NCBI GenBank assembly: GCA_963853835.1
Contig: OY970832.1
Location: forward strand, 31,074,208-31,138,207
DNA: 64,000 nucleotides
Direction: 5' to 3'
DNA from: Calendula officinalis
Lineage: Eukaryota; Streptophyta; Magnoliopsida; Asterales; Asteraceae
A program made the position numbers and the translations under genes. Below are positions 9,889 to 21,400 of the stretch, in pieces. Positions within the stretch are counted from its first letter, which is position 1; each line of letters begins with the position of its first letter. Under the pieces are notes generated by a model. It ran no database searches. It saw nothing but the letters and a program-made list of their open reading frames with translations, and was not told the origin of the DNA.

Positions 9889-9923
9889 GTACCCGCCGCC
9901 GCATTGCGCGGGTACCCTGCTAG
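9889..9923 (+). repeat. Helitron 3' terminal hairpin and CTAG end
   Basis: The perfect 8-bp GC-rich stem has an 11-base loop and is followed 4 bases later by CTAG and then T at 9924, the base expected next to a Helitron 3' end. The rest of the neighbourhood is AT-rich, so the GC-rich palindrome stands out. Confidence 0.7.
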
Positions 9924-10142
9924 TATTATATAACATTCTTAAATTATTTTTATCTACACATCTTTAATTTAAAAAAAAATCAGTTGTACACAAAAAAAAT
10001 ATTAAAAGAGGATCGAAATAAGAGAGCTGAGTTAAAATTTTAAAGTAATATATAAATCATTAATAAATTCATATATTTTGGCAAATGAAATATTTTTTTA
10101 TTGTATAAATAAATTTCCTTTTATCAAAATACATATTATATA
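9924..10142. other. AT-rich intergenic DNA, no feature recognised
   Basis: This is A/T-rich sequence between the Helitron end and the MITE. I see no coding frame or repeat structure in it. Confidence 0.6.
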
Positions 10143-10410
10143 CTCCATCCGTCCCACAATAAACTTCTTATTTGACTATAAACTTTTGTCCCACAAAAAA
10201 CTTCTCATTTCTTATATTTGGTGACCTCCACATAATAAAATATTATTATTACTAAGGACTCCACTACTAACTATCCACTAACTATCTTTCTCTCTCTAAA
10301 CCAATCTTATATTTTAATCAAAATTATTATCAATAACCTCACCACTAACTATCTCCTTAAAACTTGTGTCATAGTGAAATAAGAAGTTTTTTTTGTGGAC
10401 GGAAGGGGAG
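10143..10410. mobile_element. Stowaway-like MITE (268 bp)
   Basis: The left end begins CTCCATCCGTCCCACAA and the right end is the imperfect complement of it (GTGGACGGAAGGGGAG). A TA dinucleotide flanks each side (10141-10142 and 10411-10412). The CTCC-TCCGTCC terminus and TA duplication are typical of Stowaway/Tc1-mariner MITEs in plants. There is no coding capacity. Confidence 0.85.
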
Positions 10411-10649
10411 TAATAATGAAGAGTTAATTGTAAAAAACATATTTATATTTTCTATTTTTTTCATTTATTTTAAATAGATAAAACTAGACGGACGGGGTTT
10501 CATTATTACTTTCTTTTTCCTTAATAATTATGTAGCTATCGAGACTTTTACAAGTGGGGTAAAACACTTTAATAAACTTTGTTGAAGAGTAGGACAAAAC
10601 ATTGTGAATTTATTGAGAAATGATCCAAATTTATCTCTCTAAAAAATAA
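10411..10649. other. AT-rich spacer between two DNA transposons
   Basis: No gene or repeat is seen. The last nine bases, 10641-10649, are the left target duplication of the adjacent Mutator-like element. Confidence 0.6.
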
Positions 10650-11698
10650 GAGTAAATTACAGTTTTTATTCCTGGGTTTTCCCGATTCTGTGTTTTTGTC
10701 GCTGTACTTTTTTTTTTTCATTTTTTTGGTCCCTGTGGTATTTCAAATTCTGTGATTTTGTCCTTCCGTCCAACTCTGTTTGATTTTGGCCGTTAAACCC
10801 CCCGCACGTGGAAAAAACGTGAGGCTATTTTAGTCCTTTTTCGCGAACTGCTTGTACATTGTGCTTTAGAAGTTATACTTTTATGTTCATCTCCTTCTCT
10901 CCACCATCCTCATCATCAAGAACACCCCTAAATTACTTTATTCTTCCCAAAGAACCTGCAATAATTTAAAGCAATTAATCTAAAATTAAAAGAAGCATAG
11001 TATTAGTTTTCGAGAGAGTGTAATCGGACTCAATTCCAAGCAACACAAGCTGTAGTCTTCCCCGGCGTAACATTCATGGTTCCGGCGAAGCTTATAATAC
11101 AATCAGAGATTTAAGTTTCAAATCGGACAAGTAGTTCCTGTAATGGTCTTAGTGCGGATGATTTAAGTTTCAAATCGGAGAACGGTGTGTACAGAGGTTA
11201 TTCTCGAATTCTTGAAGATTTAAGTTTCAGATCTCGAATTCTTGAAGATTTGTTAACATATCTCAAATGTCGGGTTCTTGAGTTCATCTTCTCCATAACA
11301 AAAACGTTCTTCACTTTTCTCTCTTTAGGCTTTAAGTTAGGGCTCAATTAGGACTTTGTGATCTTCAAGATTTTAGTTTTGTATTTTAATTTAGTTATAA
11401 ATCTGGAAGATTTTAATTTTGTGTTCAAATTCTGATTAAGATCATAAGTTTCTGCATAATTTCCCATGAAGATGGTGGAGAGAAGGAGATGTGCATAAAA
11501 GTACAACTTCTAAAGCATAACGTACAAGAAGTTCGTGAAAAAAGACCAAAATACCCTCACTTTTTTTCCACGTGCGGGGGTTTAACAGCCAAAATCAAAC
11601 CCGGAAGTAGACGGAAGGACAAAATCACAGAATTTGGAATAGCACGTGGAAAAAAAAAAACGAAAAAAAAGTACAGGGACAAAAACACTAATTTACTC
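10650..11698. mobile_element. Non-autonomous Mutator-like element (MULE) with long TIRs
   Basis: The ends begin GAGTAAATTA and are inverted copies of each other for roughly 230-260 bp (10650 to about 10913, and about 11468 to 11698). A perfect 9-bp target duplication AAAAAATAA flanks it at 10641-10649 and 11699-11707, the length made by Mutator transposases. No transposase is present. The 550-bp interior has short direct repeats, with GATTTAAGTTTCAAATCGGA at about 11109 and 11158 and a related copy near 11217, plus a duplicated TCTCGAATTCTTGAAGAT. It may be captured host sequence, but I cannot identify it. Confidence 0.9.
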
Positions 11699-11708
11699 AA
11701 AAAATAAT

Positions 11709-14295
11709 GAATTTAGTAGAGCCCTTACTTTTTCATTTTTTTTGAACATCAACAACAAACTTAAGACAAATTGAGCTTCGGCATTGCCATCACCCAACCC
11801 GCCTCAAGCACAAAAATTCATTAAAACTAGCGAGAAGCTAAAGAGAACATACAAAGTTTAAAAACAAAAATTAGGCAAATTACACCACATTTCCCACCTA
11901 TTTTCTGGATTACACTTCGATCGATTCTTTAACCAAAAAAACTAAAGTGCCTGGACTTGACTGATTTCCAAGATATCCTTTAAACGATCACCATTCGGGG
12001 ACGGAAATACTTTGCCATTCCCAACCTTCCAAGTAACCCAAAGATATGTACAAATGACAGCCACAAACGCATTAAGACTTTTACCTTTAAGATTTGAAGC
12101 CTCGCCCCACAAGAATAGGTCCTGAAGCCGTGAGATGTTTGAAGTCTCGAGCCCCCACCACCTACCGATCTCCTTAATATTATGATACACCAGTGAGCAG
12201 GAAGCGAAAAGGTGGTCTTCCATTTCATCGGCGACGCCACAGATTGGGCAGCCATTGGAAAGCAAAGTAATACCTCGTCTAGCGGGATTCACCTTTGTAG
12301 GGAGTCTGTAGTGACCGACTCGCCATGTATGGATGTCGATTTTAGATGGTACCCATTTTGATCGAATCGTTTTTAAACTCGAAGCAGACTTGAGGTAGAA
12401 GCTGTAAAAAGCCTTCCTTAATGATGAAACACTAAAACCACCAGTAGGGTCAATTGCCCACACAAGCTTCAGGTTGCTCGAATCTGGTTATAATTTGGAT
12501 TTGATACCAACTATGAATGGGAATATTAACTTTTTCAAAATCCTGGGAAATTTTTAATATATTTCGCCAAATACCCACTTGTTTGCCAAAGGATTTTGCC
12601 CCGTCCAAACCACCATTTGACCCGTGTAAAGAGCAGATAACATCTTTCCATAACCCGTCTTTTTCCGATTTAATACGCCACCACCATTTTGAAAGAAGGG
12701 CAACATTAAGGGCCTTAAGGCTTCCAATATTCAATCCGACTGCATCATAATTATTCAGTACCACCTTCCATGAAATCCTAGAGATCTTTTTCTCTTTATC
12801 ATTAGAGCCCTAAAAGAAACGCATACGAAGACTTTCCAACTTTTTTATAATTTTTTCCGGAACCCTGAACAATGAGAAAAAATATAACCCCAAGCTACCC
12901 AAAACCGATTTATTGGTGACTAAATGCCCTCCGGAAGACATTATTAGCCTTCCATTTTGAGAGCTTAGACAAGAATTTATTAATTATGGACTCCCTATTT
13001 TCACATCTATTCACTGAATCGCCAATTGGAAGTCCAAGGTATTAAAAAGGGAATGAATCGGTTTTGCAATGAAATTCTGATGCAAATTTTTTTATCTTAG
13101 CCTCTTCAACACCAACACCCATTAGGCTACATTTTTTAATATTTATCATCAAACCTGATGATAGAAAGAAGCATCGCAGAATTGTAATAAGGTTTGAAAT
13201 ATTCTTACACGACCAATCACCAATAAATATTACGTCATCAACAAATTGCATATGTGAAATGACCGGACCGTTATTCGGAAGATTGATGCCCTGATAAATA
13301 CCGGCCGAATATGCACTATGAATTGCAATATTTAAACCCTCTGCAACAATAATGAACAAGAAAGGAGCTAACGGGTCGCCCTTACGAACCCCTCTACCAT
13401 AACAAACTCGTCCGTAGGCGAGCCATTAATGAGGACCGACACCGATGCAGAATTTAAGCAGCCTTGTATCCAATTCCGCCATTTATCACCGAAATTCATT
13501 TGCTTAAAAATGTAATTCAAAAATTGCCAGCTAATTGTGTCAAATGGTTTTTCAAAATCAACTTTAAACACCAACGTTTTCTTTTCTACTTTCTTTGTCC
13601 ATGAGATAGTTTCGTTTATAATCAAAGGCCCGTCAAGTATATTTCTCCCATGTACAAATGCAGTTTGTTCTTTCCCTATGACTGAGCCGATAACACCTTT
13701 CAAACGGTTGGCTAAAACTTTTGCTATGATTTTGTAACGGCAGCTTAAAAGACTGATAGGTCTGAAATCATCTAAATCATTGAACATGACCGGTGAAGTC
13801 AGCTAAGGGAGAAGCACAAGGAACGAAGCGTTACAACCCTGATCAAACCAGCCCGATGCCTCAAATTGTTTAACTGCCGAAAATAAATCAGCCTTAAACA
13901 CTTCCCATACTTTCTTGTAAATTGCAAAAGAAAATCCATCGGGACCCGGGGCTTTATCGGACCCAATAGCCGATTTAATTTCATCCAAAGTAATATAATT
14001 TTCCAGCAACCGGGCCTGCATAACATCAAATTTTTTTAAAACTAGAATTGAAAAATGAGGGCCTACGGCAATCACAACCCAAGAATTTTAAGCTGTAGAA
14101 CTTCTGGGCCGCCACTTTGATCAAGCGTGGATTAGAAATCCAAGCCCCATCAATTGAAATCCCATGTATGGTATTGTTCCTCCGATTGCAATTCGGAATA
14201 CCATGATAATAACGTGAATTATCGTCACCATCAACTTCCCATCTAACTCTAGACCGCTGTTTAAGATCAAGGATTCTTTTTCTCTCCAATTCTTT
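11709..14295 (-). pseudogene. LINE 3' part: reverse transcriptase and zf-RVT domain, decayed
   Basis: On the - strand several overlapping frames together give a LINE ORF2 C-terminal half. From right to left these are a frame at 14026-14290 that continues the endonuclease piece across element C, RT fragments at 13803-14075 and 13368-13787 (D-D-F-R-P-I-S-L-L and F-V-H-G-R-N-I-L-D-G), 13042-13359 with the catalytic F-V-D-D, 12450-12764, and a zinc-binding zf-RVT region at 11942-12463 (C-P-I-C-G then H-L-F-A-S-C). Several frameshifts and at least one stop break it. A T-rich run near 11728-11743 may be the remnant of the 3' poly(A). RT in such elements copies LINE RNA at a nicked target. Confidence 0.9.
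14291..14295. repeat. Left target-site duplication of element C (TCTTT)
   Basis: Five bases, TCTTT, directly before the left LTR of C are repeated at 44184-44188 after its right LTR. Removing C and one copy joins the LINE reading frame without a shift. Confidence 0.92.
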
Positions 14296-14838
14296 TGTCA
14301 GGTTCAAATAACACGATACTGTTATTGAAACACATATCTACTCACAATGAGAAGTTACAACTGATTAACACTATTGTGATTGACAAGAGTTATATGATAA
14401 ACTGCAAATAATTATAAGTATAATAAGAACACATAATTATCACAAAAAACTTCAATGTATATTGATTGATCGAATACAATACACACGTACATTTACAATT
14501 CGTAAGGAACCTATTTATAATAGTACTTGAAGCCTAAAACTTTACCATAGTTATTCTAGGATACGATTACAATACAATTACAAAAGATACGAACTTCTAA
14601 ACAAACTTCCTAAGATCTCGGACTAGATATACTCTGTAAATAGCCCGATCAGTTGTAACTTCATTAGCAGTAGGAAGTTGCTTCACCAGTATTAATTGCA
14701 TCGTCAGTATCAACTCCTTAACAGCAATAAGAAGTTGATCAGTAGTAACTCATATAGCAACATTATCCTTTTCATTACTATCAAACATGATATCAGTAGT
14801 AAATCAACAATCAGTACTAACTCTGATATATCTCAACA
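14296..14838 (-). repeat. 3' LTR of element C (left, 543 bp)
   Basis: Read on the - strand it begins TGTTGAGATATATC and ends CCTGACA. It has a TATAAATA on the - strand at 14512-14519. Compared with the right LTR it has about 40 extra bases near 14650-14690. Confidence 0.92.
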
Positions 14839-14839
14839 A

Positions 14840-14852
14840 TCTCCCCCTAAAC
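14840..14852 (-). other. Polypurine tract of element C
   Basis: On the - strand GTTTAGGGGGAGA stands immediately before the 3' LTR. It is almost the same tract as in A and B, which supports a shared lineage. Confidence 0.8.
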
Positions 14853-14882
14853 TTATTAATTCTTTGTGAATTAATCAAGTTT

Positions 14883-15306
14883 CTATTGTTTCTCTTTTTC
14901 TTTCTCTTCCCTTTCTCTTCTCTCTTTTCCTTCTTTTTCCCTTAAATCTTTAAGACTTCTTTGTTCATCCACATAAGCTTTGTTAGCTTGAAGAAAGTAT
15001 TTATACTTTTCAGCATACATCATTGGATCATTAGGTCTTATGAATGAACAACATATGACTTGATAGAGAGTTTTATTTAAATGATTGTACTCTTTATCCA
15101 TCAAATATAGTTCACAGTTTTTGTTGGTTCTTTCAAAGTACATATTAACAGTTGGAAGAACATTCCATGCAAAGAGGTTTTCTTCACTTTCAATTCTTTC
15201 AGAATACTTCTCTGGATAAAATGCAGCTTCAAACATTTCAGTTAAGTATCCAACTCCTGAGTTTCTCCATTGATTGTTTGACATTCTTGGTTTTCCTATC
15301 TTGAGC
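14883..15306 (-). pseudogene. Element C third gene, C-terminal part (separated by element B)
   Basis: An open - strand frame ends at 14883 in a Glu/Lys/Arg-rich tail. It continues in frame, through one copy of the TGAGC target site, with the frame at 26766-27262 on the other side of element B. Aromatic-rich motifs near I-C-C-S-F-I-R-P-N occupy the place of the conserved C-terminal domain of the A/B/H third gene, but the sequences are hard to align by eye. I see no membrane segment. The function is unknown. Confidence 0.65.
15302..15306. repeat. Left target-site duplication of element B (TGAGC)
   Basis: TGAGC here is repeated exactly at 26761-26765, directly outside the right LTR of B. Confidence 0.95.
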
Positions 15307-15805
15307 TGTTAAGGCAAAAAGCCTTACCCCTTTGGATCTTAAGATAACAAGACAGCCTAGACTAGCTTGGAATAGTATGTAGAATAAGATTAGCTAAGTC
15401 TTGGTCCAACACTGAGTAGACAGTATGGGTCACTCAGTGTTGGAACTCAGTATTGACATCCAATACTGAGTACAAGGACTAAGTTAATATTTCCTTGTTT
15501 ACTTGGCCAGATCAAATCCCTTTGATCTCGGCCACTTTCCTTATTCAGTCCTTCAGTTACTCCTTGCCCCTTTTGTAGGATCTCTATGTCATTATAAATA
15601 GAGATCACTTGGCAAAGGAGTACTTACCAATTTACTTTACACTTTCGTATCACTTGTAATTGATCAGTGGTCTTGTTATTCCGCAACAAGCCACACTTAG
15701 TGGAATTATACATTTGACTCTAATATTGTGTTAATCACTTTAATTGTCTTAAGTTTAATATTTCTATCAATTATACTATTAATCCAGGCTTGTTGTGACC
15801 TAACA
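15307..15805 (+). repeat. 5' LTR of element B (499 bp)
   Basis: TGTTAAGGC to CCTAACA. TATAAATA at 15593-15600 is the likely promoter, with transcription starting shortly downstream. The first bases form the TAAGGC/GCCTTA hairpin seen in the related LTRs. Confidence 0.95.
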
Positions 15806-15807
15806 AC

Positions 15808-15819
15808 TGGTATCAGAGA
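15808..15819 (+). other. Primer binding site of element B
   Basis: TGGTATCAGAGA lies two bases after the LTR. It matches the initiator-Met tRNA primer sequence TGGTATCAGAGC except for the last base; H has the perfect version at 45518-45529. Confidence 0.85.
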
Positions 15820-15903
15820 AGGCTAAATTAATCTTTATTTAGTTGATCTATTACCTTGGCAGCCATTCCATATACTTACCCTTCCCAAAAATCAAAATCA
15901 AGA

Positions 15904-17101
15904 ATGTCTTCAATTACTGCTCCAGTGATGTCAGGAAAAGGAGTGCCAATCTTTGATGGCAAAGATTTTTATCAATGGAAACTAAAAGCTCAGTGGTATC
16001 TTGAATCTATTCATGATGAGATGATCACTGTGCTAACTGATGGTCCCATCATTCCTTTAACCACTGAACCTATTGCTGCTACAGATAATTCTCCTGCATC
16101 AACAAGAACAATTCCTAAGTTGAAACATACTTGGACTGATACTGATCGTCAGTTGTTCAGTCTAGACTCAAAGGCCAAGAGTGTGATTGGTAATGCAGTC
16201 ACAAAAGAAGTTCTCAGTGCAATCATGAAGCTGCCAACTGCAAAAGCTATGTGGGATAGCTTGACAGTTACTTATGAAGGCACACCACAGGTGAAGTTGC
16301 AAAGAAAGAGCAACATGAGAAGGAAATATGAGAACTTCATTGCTAATCCAAATGAAGATCTCACTGCTCTATACAACAGATTCAACACCATTGTTCATGA
16401 TCTTATCAGTGTTGGAATTGAGAAGGATGAGGGAGAACTCAGTCAATGCTGCTAACAACATTGAGTCTTACACTCTTCAAACACTGTATGGCTTCATGTT
16501 GAATCATGAAGAGAACAATGCTTCTAGGCTGATCAACTGGAAGAAAACTGAAAAGACATCTACTGGCATGGCTCTAATTGTTAAACATGCCTATACTGTA
16601 ACTGAGCCAGATGAGCCAGAGGACAGTCTTGAAAATGCTGAGGCAGAAGAACTGGAAACCCAAATGGCTCTCATGTCCATGAAGCTGGATCAGTTGAAAA
16701 AGAAGAGGCTTGGTGTTAGCTCTTCCAATACTGACCCCAAATCTGGTCTATGCTACAGATGTGGAAAGCCTGGTCATATTGCAGCTAACTGTCACACAAA
16801 GTCTTCTGAAACTGATCAATATGACAAAATTGCCTACCGTGCTAAACGGTATAGAGATAAGTATGTGAAGTTGAAGGCAAGAAGCAAGGGAAAGGGTGCT
16901 AGTGGAAGTGGAGCACCTCATCAAGCACTTTACTCTGAGGCCTGGATGGATGAAGACCTCAGTGATGATGAGGAAGAGGTTGAAAATAAAGCCTTCATGG
17001 CTTTCACAGAAGAGGATTTGAAAAGCACTTTTGAGAGAGATCTCAAAGAAGCTGAAAAAATGACCATTCATAGTGATTGGGATTCTACTCAATTGTACAA
17101 G
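15904..17101 (+). pseudogene. gag: Element B Gag, N-terminal part with first zinc knuckle (frameshifted)
   Basis: The likely ATG is at 15904. The first frame stops at 16455; the second (to 17152) continues the protein. By comparison with the H gag segment, about 58 bp is missing near 16439, which causes the shift. The protein has the retrotransposon gag domain (F-Y-Q-W-K-L-K-A-Q-W), then a CX2CX4HX4C zinc knuckle at about 16751-16792 and a basic region. Codon AAG at 17099-17101 is followed by GTGAGT, a strong splice donor. Joining it to the acceptor at 18472 fuses Gag directly to protease in frame. Confidence 0.85.
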
Positions 17102-18448
17102 GTGAGTGCCTTTCAAACTTACTCTTTGAATGAAAAAGAAATTTTTTTTTGAGTATATGATTGTTGATCTTAAAACTTTAGTACAGAAAGAAAAAGCTTT
17201 AAAACTTACAATCTTACAACTAGAAAAGGTAAATAATGAAAATTTAGATAAATTAGCAAGATTAAAAGATTTGGAACTTGATTTTTTAAACTTACAAAAT
17301 ATGAATCAAAGATTAGCTGATAAAGCACATTTACATAAATTAGAAAAAGAAAAATTTGAAAATCAATGTAAATCGTGGGGAAATGCTTCTATCAAGCTAA
17401 ATAAATGTTTAAATCAACAATTTCCTGAAAATGTGAGGGCTGCACTTGGTGTAAATCCTCAGTTTAAAAATAGTAAAAAATTTTGCTGATTTATTTGAAG
17501 AATTTAATCACTTAAATCCTGTTAATTTTGTAAAATCCAAAACTTTTTGTGAAACTCGTTGTCAAACTGATTCAGATGATGAGGATAAAAACATTTCTGA
17601 CCATGTTCAACCTATTGGTCCCTCTATCTGTTCTAAGTGCTATACTGAATTACAAGAGCTCAGTATTGAGTTTTCTAGTACATAAAATTCTGATACTGAG
17701 ATTCATGTAGATCAGCATGACACTTCAACAGTTCCACCTTTTGAAGTATTATTTAATATTATTCCATATTCTGAAAATAATATTTTAAAAACCTTGGAAA
17801 CAACTTCTATCTCTTCAAACAAAACTGATACTGAAGTTGTAAGTACATCTGAATTACATACTCAAAAATGTAAAGAACCTGTTAAGGTGTTAACTTTACA
17901 ACATAAGGTTAAACCCTCAACACTTTCAGTAGGTTCCATAAATGGTAAAGGAACTAAGTCTAAGCAAAAGCAAAAACAGACACCTTTACCAAATAAAAAG
18001 AAGAATTCATCTCCCAAAAAGACTGTCACAAAGGAAGTTCAAAACTCCAGTAAAAATGATAAAAACAGTCTCTTAAAATCTATTGGTGATCAAATCAAAT
18101 TTTTGAGTCAAAAATTTGAAAAACTAACACATACTGATCAACCAAAGATTAAACAATTTTCAAAAATCCCTTATGAAAACATGTTTAGAAATAGACCTAG
18201 AAAATGTTACAGATGTCATCATACAGGTCATAAAGGAGATGAATGTAGAACTAATCTCTCTATTCCTAGGTACTCAGTACCAAAGAAAAGGGGGGGGGGG
18301 GGGGGGTCCAAAGTCAGTGCCACAAAAGACTACCAATACTGGTTTCCCTAAAGTGACACTGACTCCCTCTAAAACAGAGATTAAAAAGGATAACCATGTT
18401 AAATCTTCCAAAGGTCCCATTTTTAAATGGGTTCCCAAAAGGAACTAA
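17102..18448 (+). pseudogene. gag: Element B Gag C-terminal part with second zinc knuckle (frameshifted)
   Basis: Frames at 17130-17489, 17794-18351 and 18173-18448 together make the Gag extension. It contains heptad-like Leu/Lys/Glu sequence, a long Ser/Thr/Lys linker and the zinc knuckle C-Y-R-C-H-H-T-G-H-K-G-D-E-C. Indels at the T-run near 17142, at about 17480 and at the G-run 18290-18306 break the frame. Element A has the same C-terminal part without the G-run, so the G-run is an expansion specific to this copy or an assembly error. Confidence 0.75.
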
Positions 18449-18472
18449 TCTCTATTTTTGTGTCTTGTGCAG
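17102..18472 (+). other. Candidate exitron (retained coding intron) between gag and pol, element B
   Basis: The donor AAG/GTGAGT at 17101/17102 and the acceptor TTGTGCAG/GGT at 18472/18473 are both in phase 0 relative to the gag frame and the protease frame. The 1371 bp between them are coding-like: the Gag C-terminus with a Leu-rich coiled-coil-like part (17130-17489), a Ser/Thr/Lys-rich part, a second zinc knuckle (18205-18246) and the ending W-V-P-K-R-N-stop at 18446-18448. The segment is broken by a T-run near 17142, a frameshift near 17480, a stop near 17683 and a 17-base G-run at 18290-18306. Retention would give long Gag; splicing would give Gag-Pol. Confidence 0.55.
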
Positions 18473-21400
18473 GGTGATAGAAAATGGTACCTTGATAGTG
18501 GCTGCTCAAGACACATGACTGGCAGTATGGAATACCTTCAGCACTACACACCAGAGAAGGGTCCTTCTGTCAGGTTTGGGGATGATTCCATAGGGAAGAC
18601 AAGAGGGTATGGGGAAATCAAAGCTGGCAACATCACTTTTAAAAGAGTTGCCTATGTAGAAGGTTTAAAACACAATCTGCTCAGTATCAGTCAGATGTGT
18701 GATGATGATAAGGAAGCCAGGTTCAGAAAGATTGCTGGCATCATATATAATGAAAAAGGTCAACCTGTTCTCATTGCCAGAAGAGAAAAAGATGTTTATG
18801 TAGTCAATCTTTCAGAAATTGACCCCATCATCCGTGTGTGCCTGATGTCTAAAGTCAATCCAGAACTGAACTGGATGTGGCATAAGAAACTTTCTCACAT
18901 CAACTTCAGGAACATCAATGAACTCAATATTAAGAAGTTGGTGAGAGGGTTGCCCACAATTACTTATTCAAAAGATAGGTTATGCTCAGCATGTGAAATG
19001 GGCAAGCAGAAGAAGAGTTCATTTAAATCAAAAGTAAACCACTCTATTAATGAACCCTTAGCAATGATACATATGGATCTTTTTGGCCCCATCAGCACAC
19101 CATCTCTGGGCAAAAAGGTCTATACTTTGGTCTTGGTTGATGAATTCTCAAGATATACTTGGGTCATCTTCCTAAAGACAAAATCAAATGCTACCACAGA
19201 AATCATTGCTTTTATCAAGAGAGAAGAACTGCAAAAGGGTACCAAGGTCAAACAACTAAGAAGTGACCATGGTACTGAATTTAAAAATTCAGTATTAGCA
19301 AATTTCTGTGAAGAAAAAGGAATTGTACAAAACTACTCTGCAGCCTACCCACCACAACAAAATGGTGTTGTAGAAAGAAAGAATAGAACATTGATTGAAG
19401 CTACAAGAACTTTGTTATGCCATGCTGGACTGGCACTGAGCTTCTGGGCTGAAGCTGTAAACTGTGCCAACTTTACTCAAAATAGAGCAACAATAGTCCA
19501 GAGACATCTCAAGACTCCTTATGAGCTATATCATGGCAGAATTCCTAATGTGGAGTTCTTCCACATCTTTGGGAGCAAATGCTTTATTCTCAGTACAAGG
19601 CAAAATCTCAACAAGTTTGCTCCCAAAGCAAATGAAGGCATTTTCATGGGCTACTCACCACATTCCAAAGCCTTCAGAGTGTATATACTTTCCACAAAGG
19701 TGATTAATGAATCCATCCATGTTACCTTTGATGAACAAATGGATGAGCATTCTACTTCAGCAAAGGAGGACATAAGTGAGATTGAAACTTTATGTAATCC
19801 AGAAAACTCCAATACTGAACAGCCCAACACTCACCCATATCCTGGTACACATGATATGAGTGATGATGATCAAGATTTCATTCAATATGCTAAAAATTCA
19901 TCAAATACTGAAGTTCCCAACACTGAAAACTTCAACACTGAGTCTGCAAATCTTGATCTAAATCATTCCACCTATGAAAATGGAGAAACTTCAAATTCTT
20001 CAATGGAACCTCACTTAAATCTGCAACATGAAGCAACTAGCAATCCTGAGCAGCCCAATACTGAATCAATCTTGAATCAGTATGAGACTGGCAACTCCTC
20101 AGTCCAGCAAGAAGTTATGGATCCTACTTCGAATGCTACCTTAGGATCGAATCTAAGGGAACACAGAGACCATCCTCATGCAAATATCATTGGTCCTGTT
20201 GAAGAAGGAGTTCAAACAAGATGAAAACTGACCTTTGAACCCCAAGCTACTGCAAACTTTTGTCTCTTCTCAAGTTTCTTATCTACCATTGAACCAAAGA
20301 AGGCTGATGAAGCCTTACTAGATGAAGACTGGGTAGAAGCTATGCAAGATGAGATTACAAAATTTGAAAGAAATAAAGTTTGGAACTTAGTACCACCCCC
20401 ACCTGGCAAAACTATCATTAGTACTTAGTGGGTGTTCAGAAATAAAATGGACAAAGATGGTGTTGTAATCAAAAACAAAGCTAGACTGGTTGCTCAGGGA
20501 TACAAGCAAGAAGAAGGAATTGACTATGATGAAACCTTTGCACCTGTTGCAAGAATTGAAGCAATTAGGCTATATCTTGCATATGCAGCCTTTAAAAACT
20601 TCAAGGTTTATCAAATGGATGTCAAGAGTGCCTTTCTAAATGGAAAACTACAAGAAGAAGTTTATGTCAAACAACCACCAGGTTTTGTTGATCCTAAATT
20701 TCCTAATTATGTTTTCAAGCTTGATAAAGCCTTGTATGGGCTCAAACAAGCTCCAAGAGCCTGGTATGATACCCTGTCTGAGTACTTAATTGAAAATAAA
20801 TTTACTCGTGGTAAAATTGATAAAACATTATTTTCAAAAAGAAAAGGGTCTAACATCTTACTCATTCAGATACATGTGGATGATATTATCTTTGGCTCCA
20901 CTGACAAGTCAATGTGTGACTGGTTTTCTAAGATTATGTCATCTCAGTATCAGATGAGTATGATGGGAGAACTTACTTATTTCCTAGTTTTACAAGTGGA
21001 TCAAAAGCCTGATGGCACCTTTATAAATCGAAGTAAGTATGTGCATGATATGCTAAAGAAATATAAATTTGAAAACTTGTCTTCTATGCACACCCCTATG
21101 AGTACTCAGGATAAGATAAGTAAGGATGAAACTGGTAAACCAGTATGTCAATCCACATACCGAGGTATGATTGGTTCCTTACTTTACTTAACAGCTAGCA
21201 GACCTGATATCATGTTTGCAACATGCTTGTGTGCAAGATATCAGGCTGATCCCAAAGAATCACATCTGAAAGCTGTTAAAAGAATTTTTAGGTATTTATC
21301 TGGTACTCCTAATATGGGTCTTTGGTATCCCAAAGATTCCAACTTTGCTCTTGAAGGGTACACAGATGCAGATTATGCTGGATGCAGGTTAGACAGAAAA

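Larger units (their letters stand above)
8746..9923 (+). mobile_element. Helitron remnant, 3' end intact, 5' end cut by element A
   Basis: The 3' end has the standard Helitron form: an 8-bp stem (GTACCCGC at 9889-9896 with GCGGGTAC at 9908-9915) followed a few bases later by CTAG at 9920-9923 and a T. No TC 5' end is visible because element A ends directly at 8745. The segment includes a possible OB-fold gene fragment, and plant Helitrons often carry RPA-like genes. No Rep or helicase motif is present, so this is a non-autonomous or truncated copy. Confidence 0.6.
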
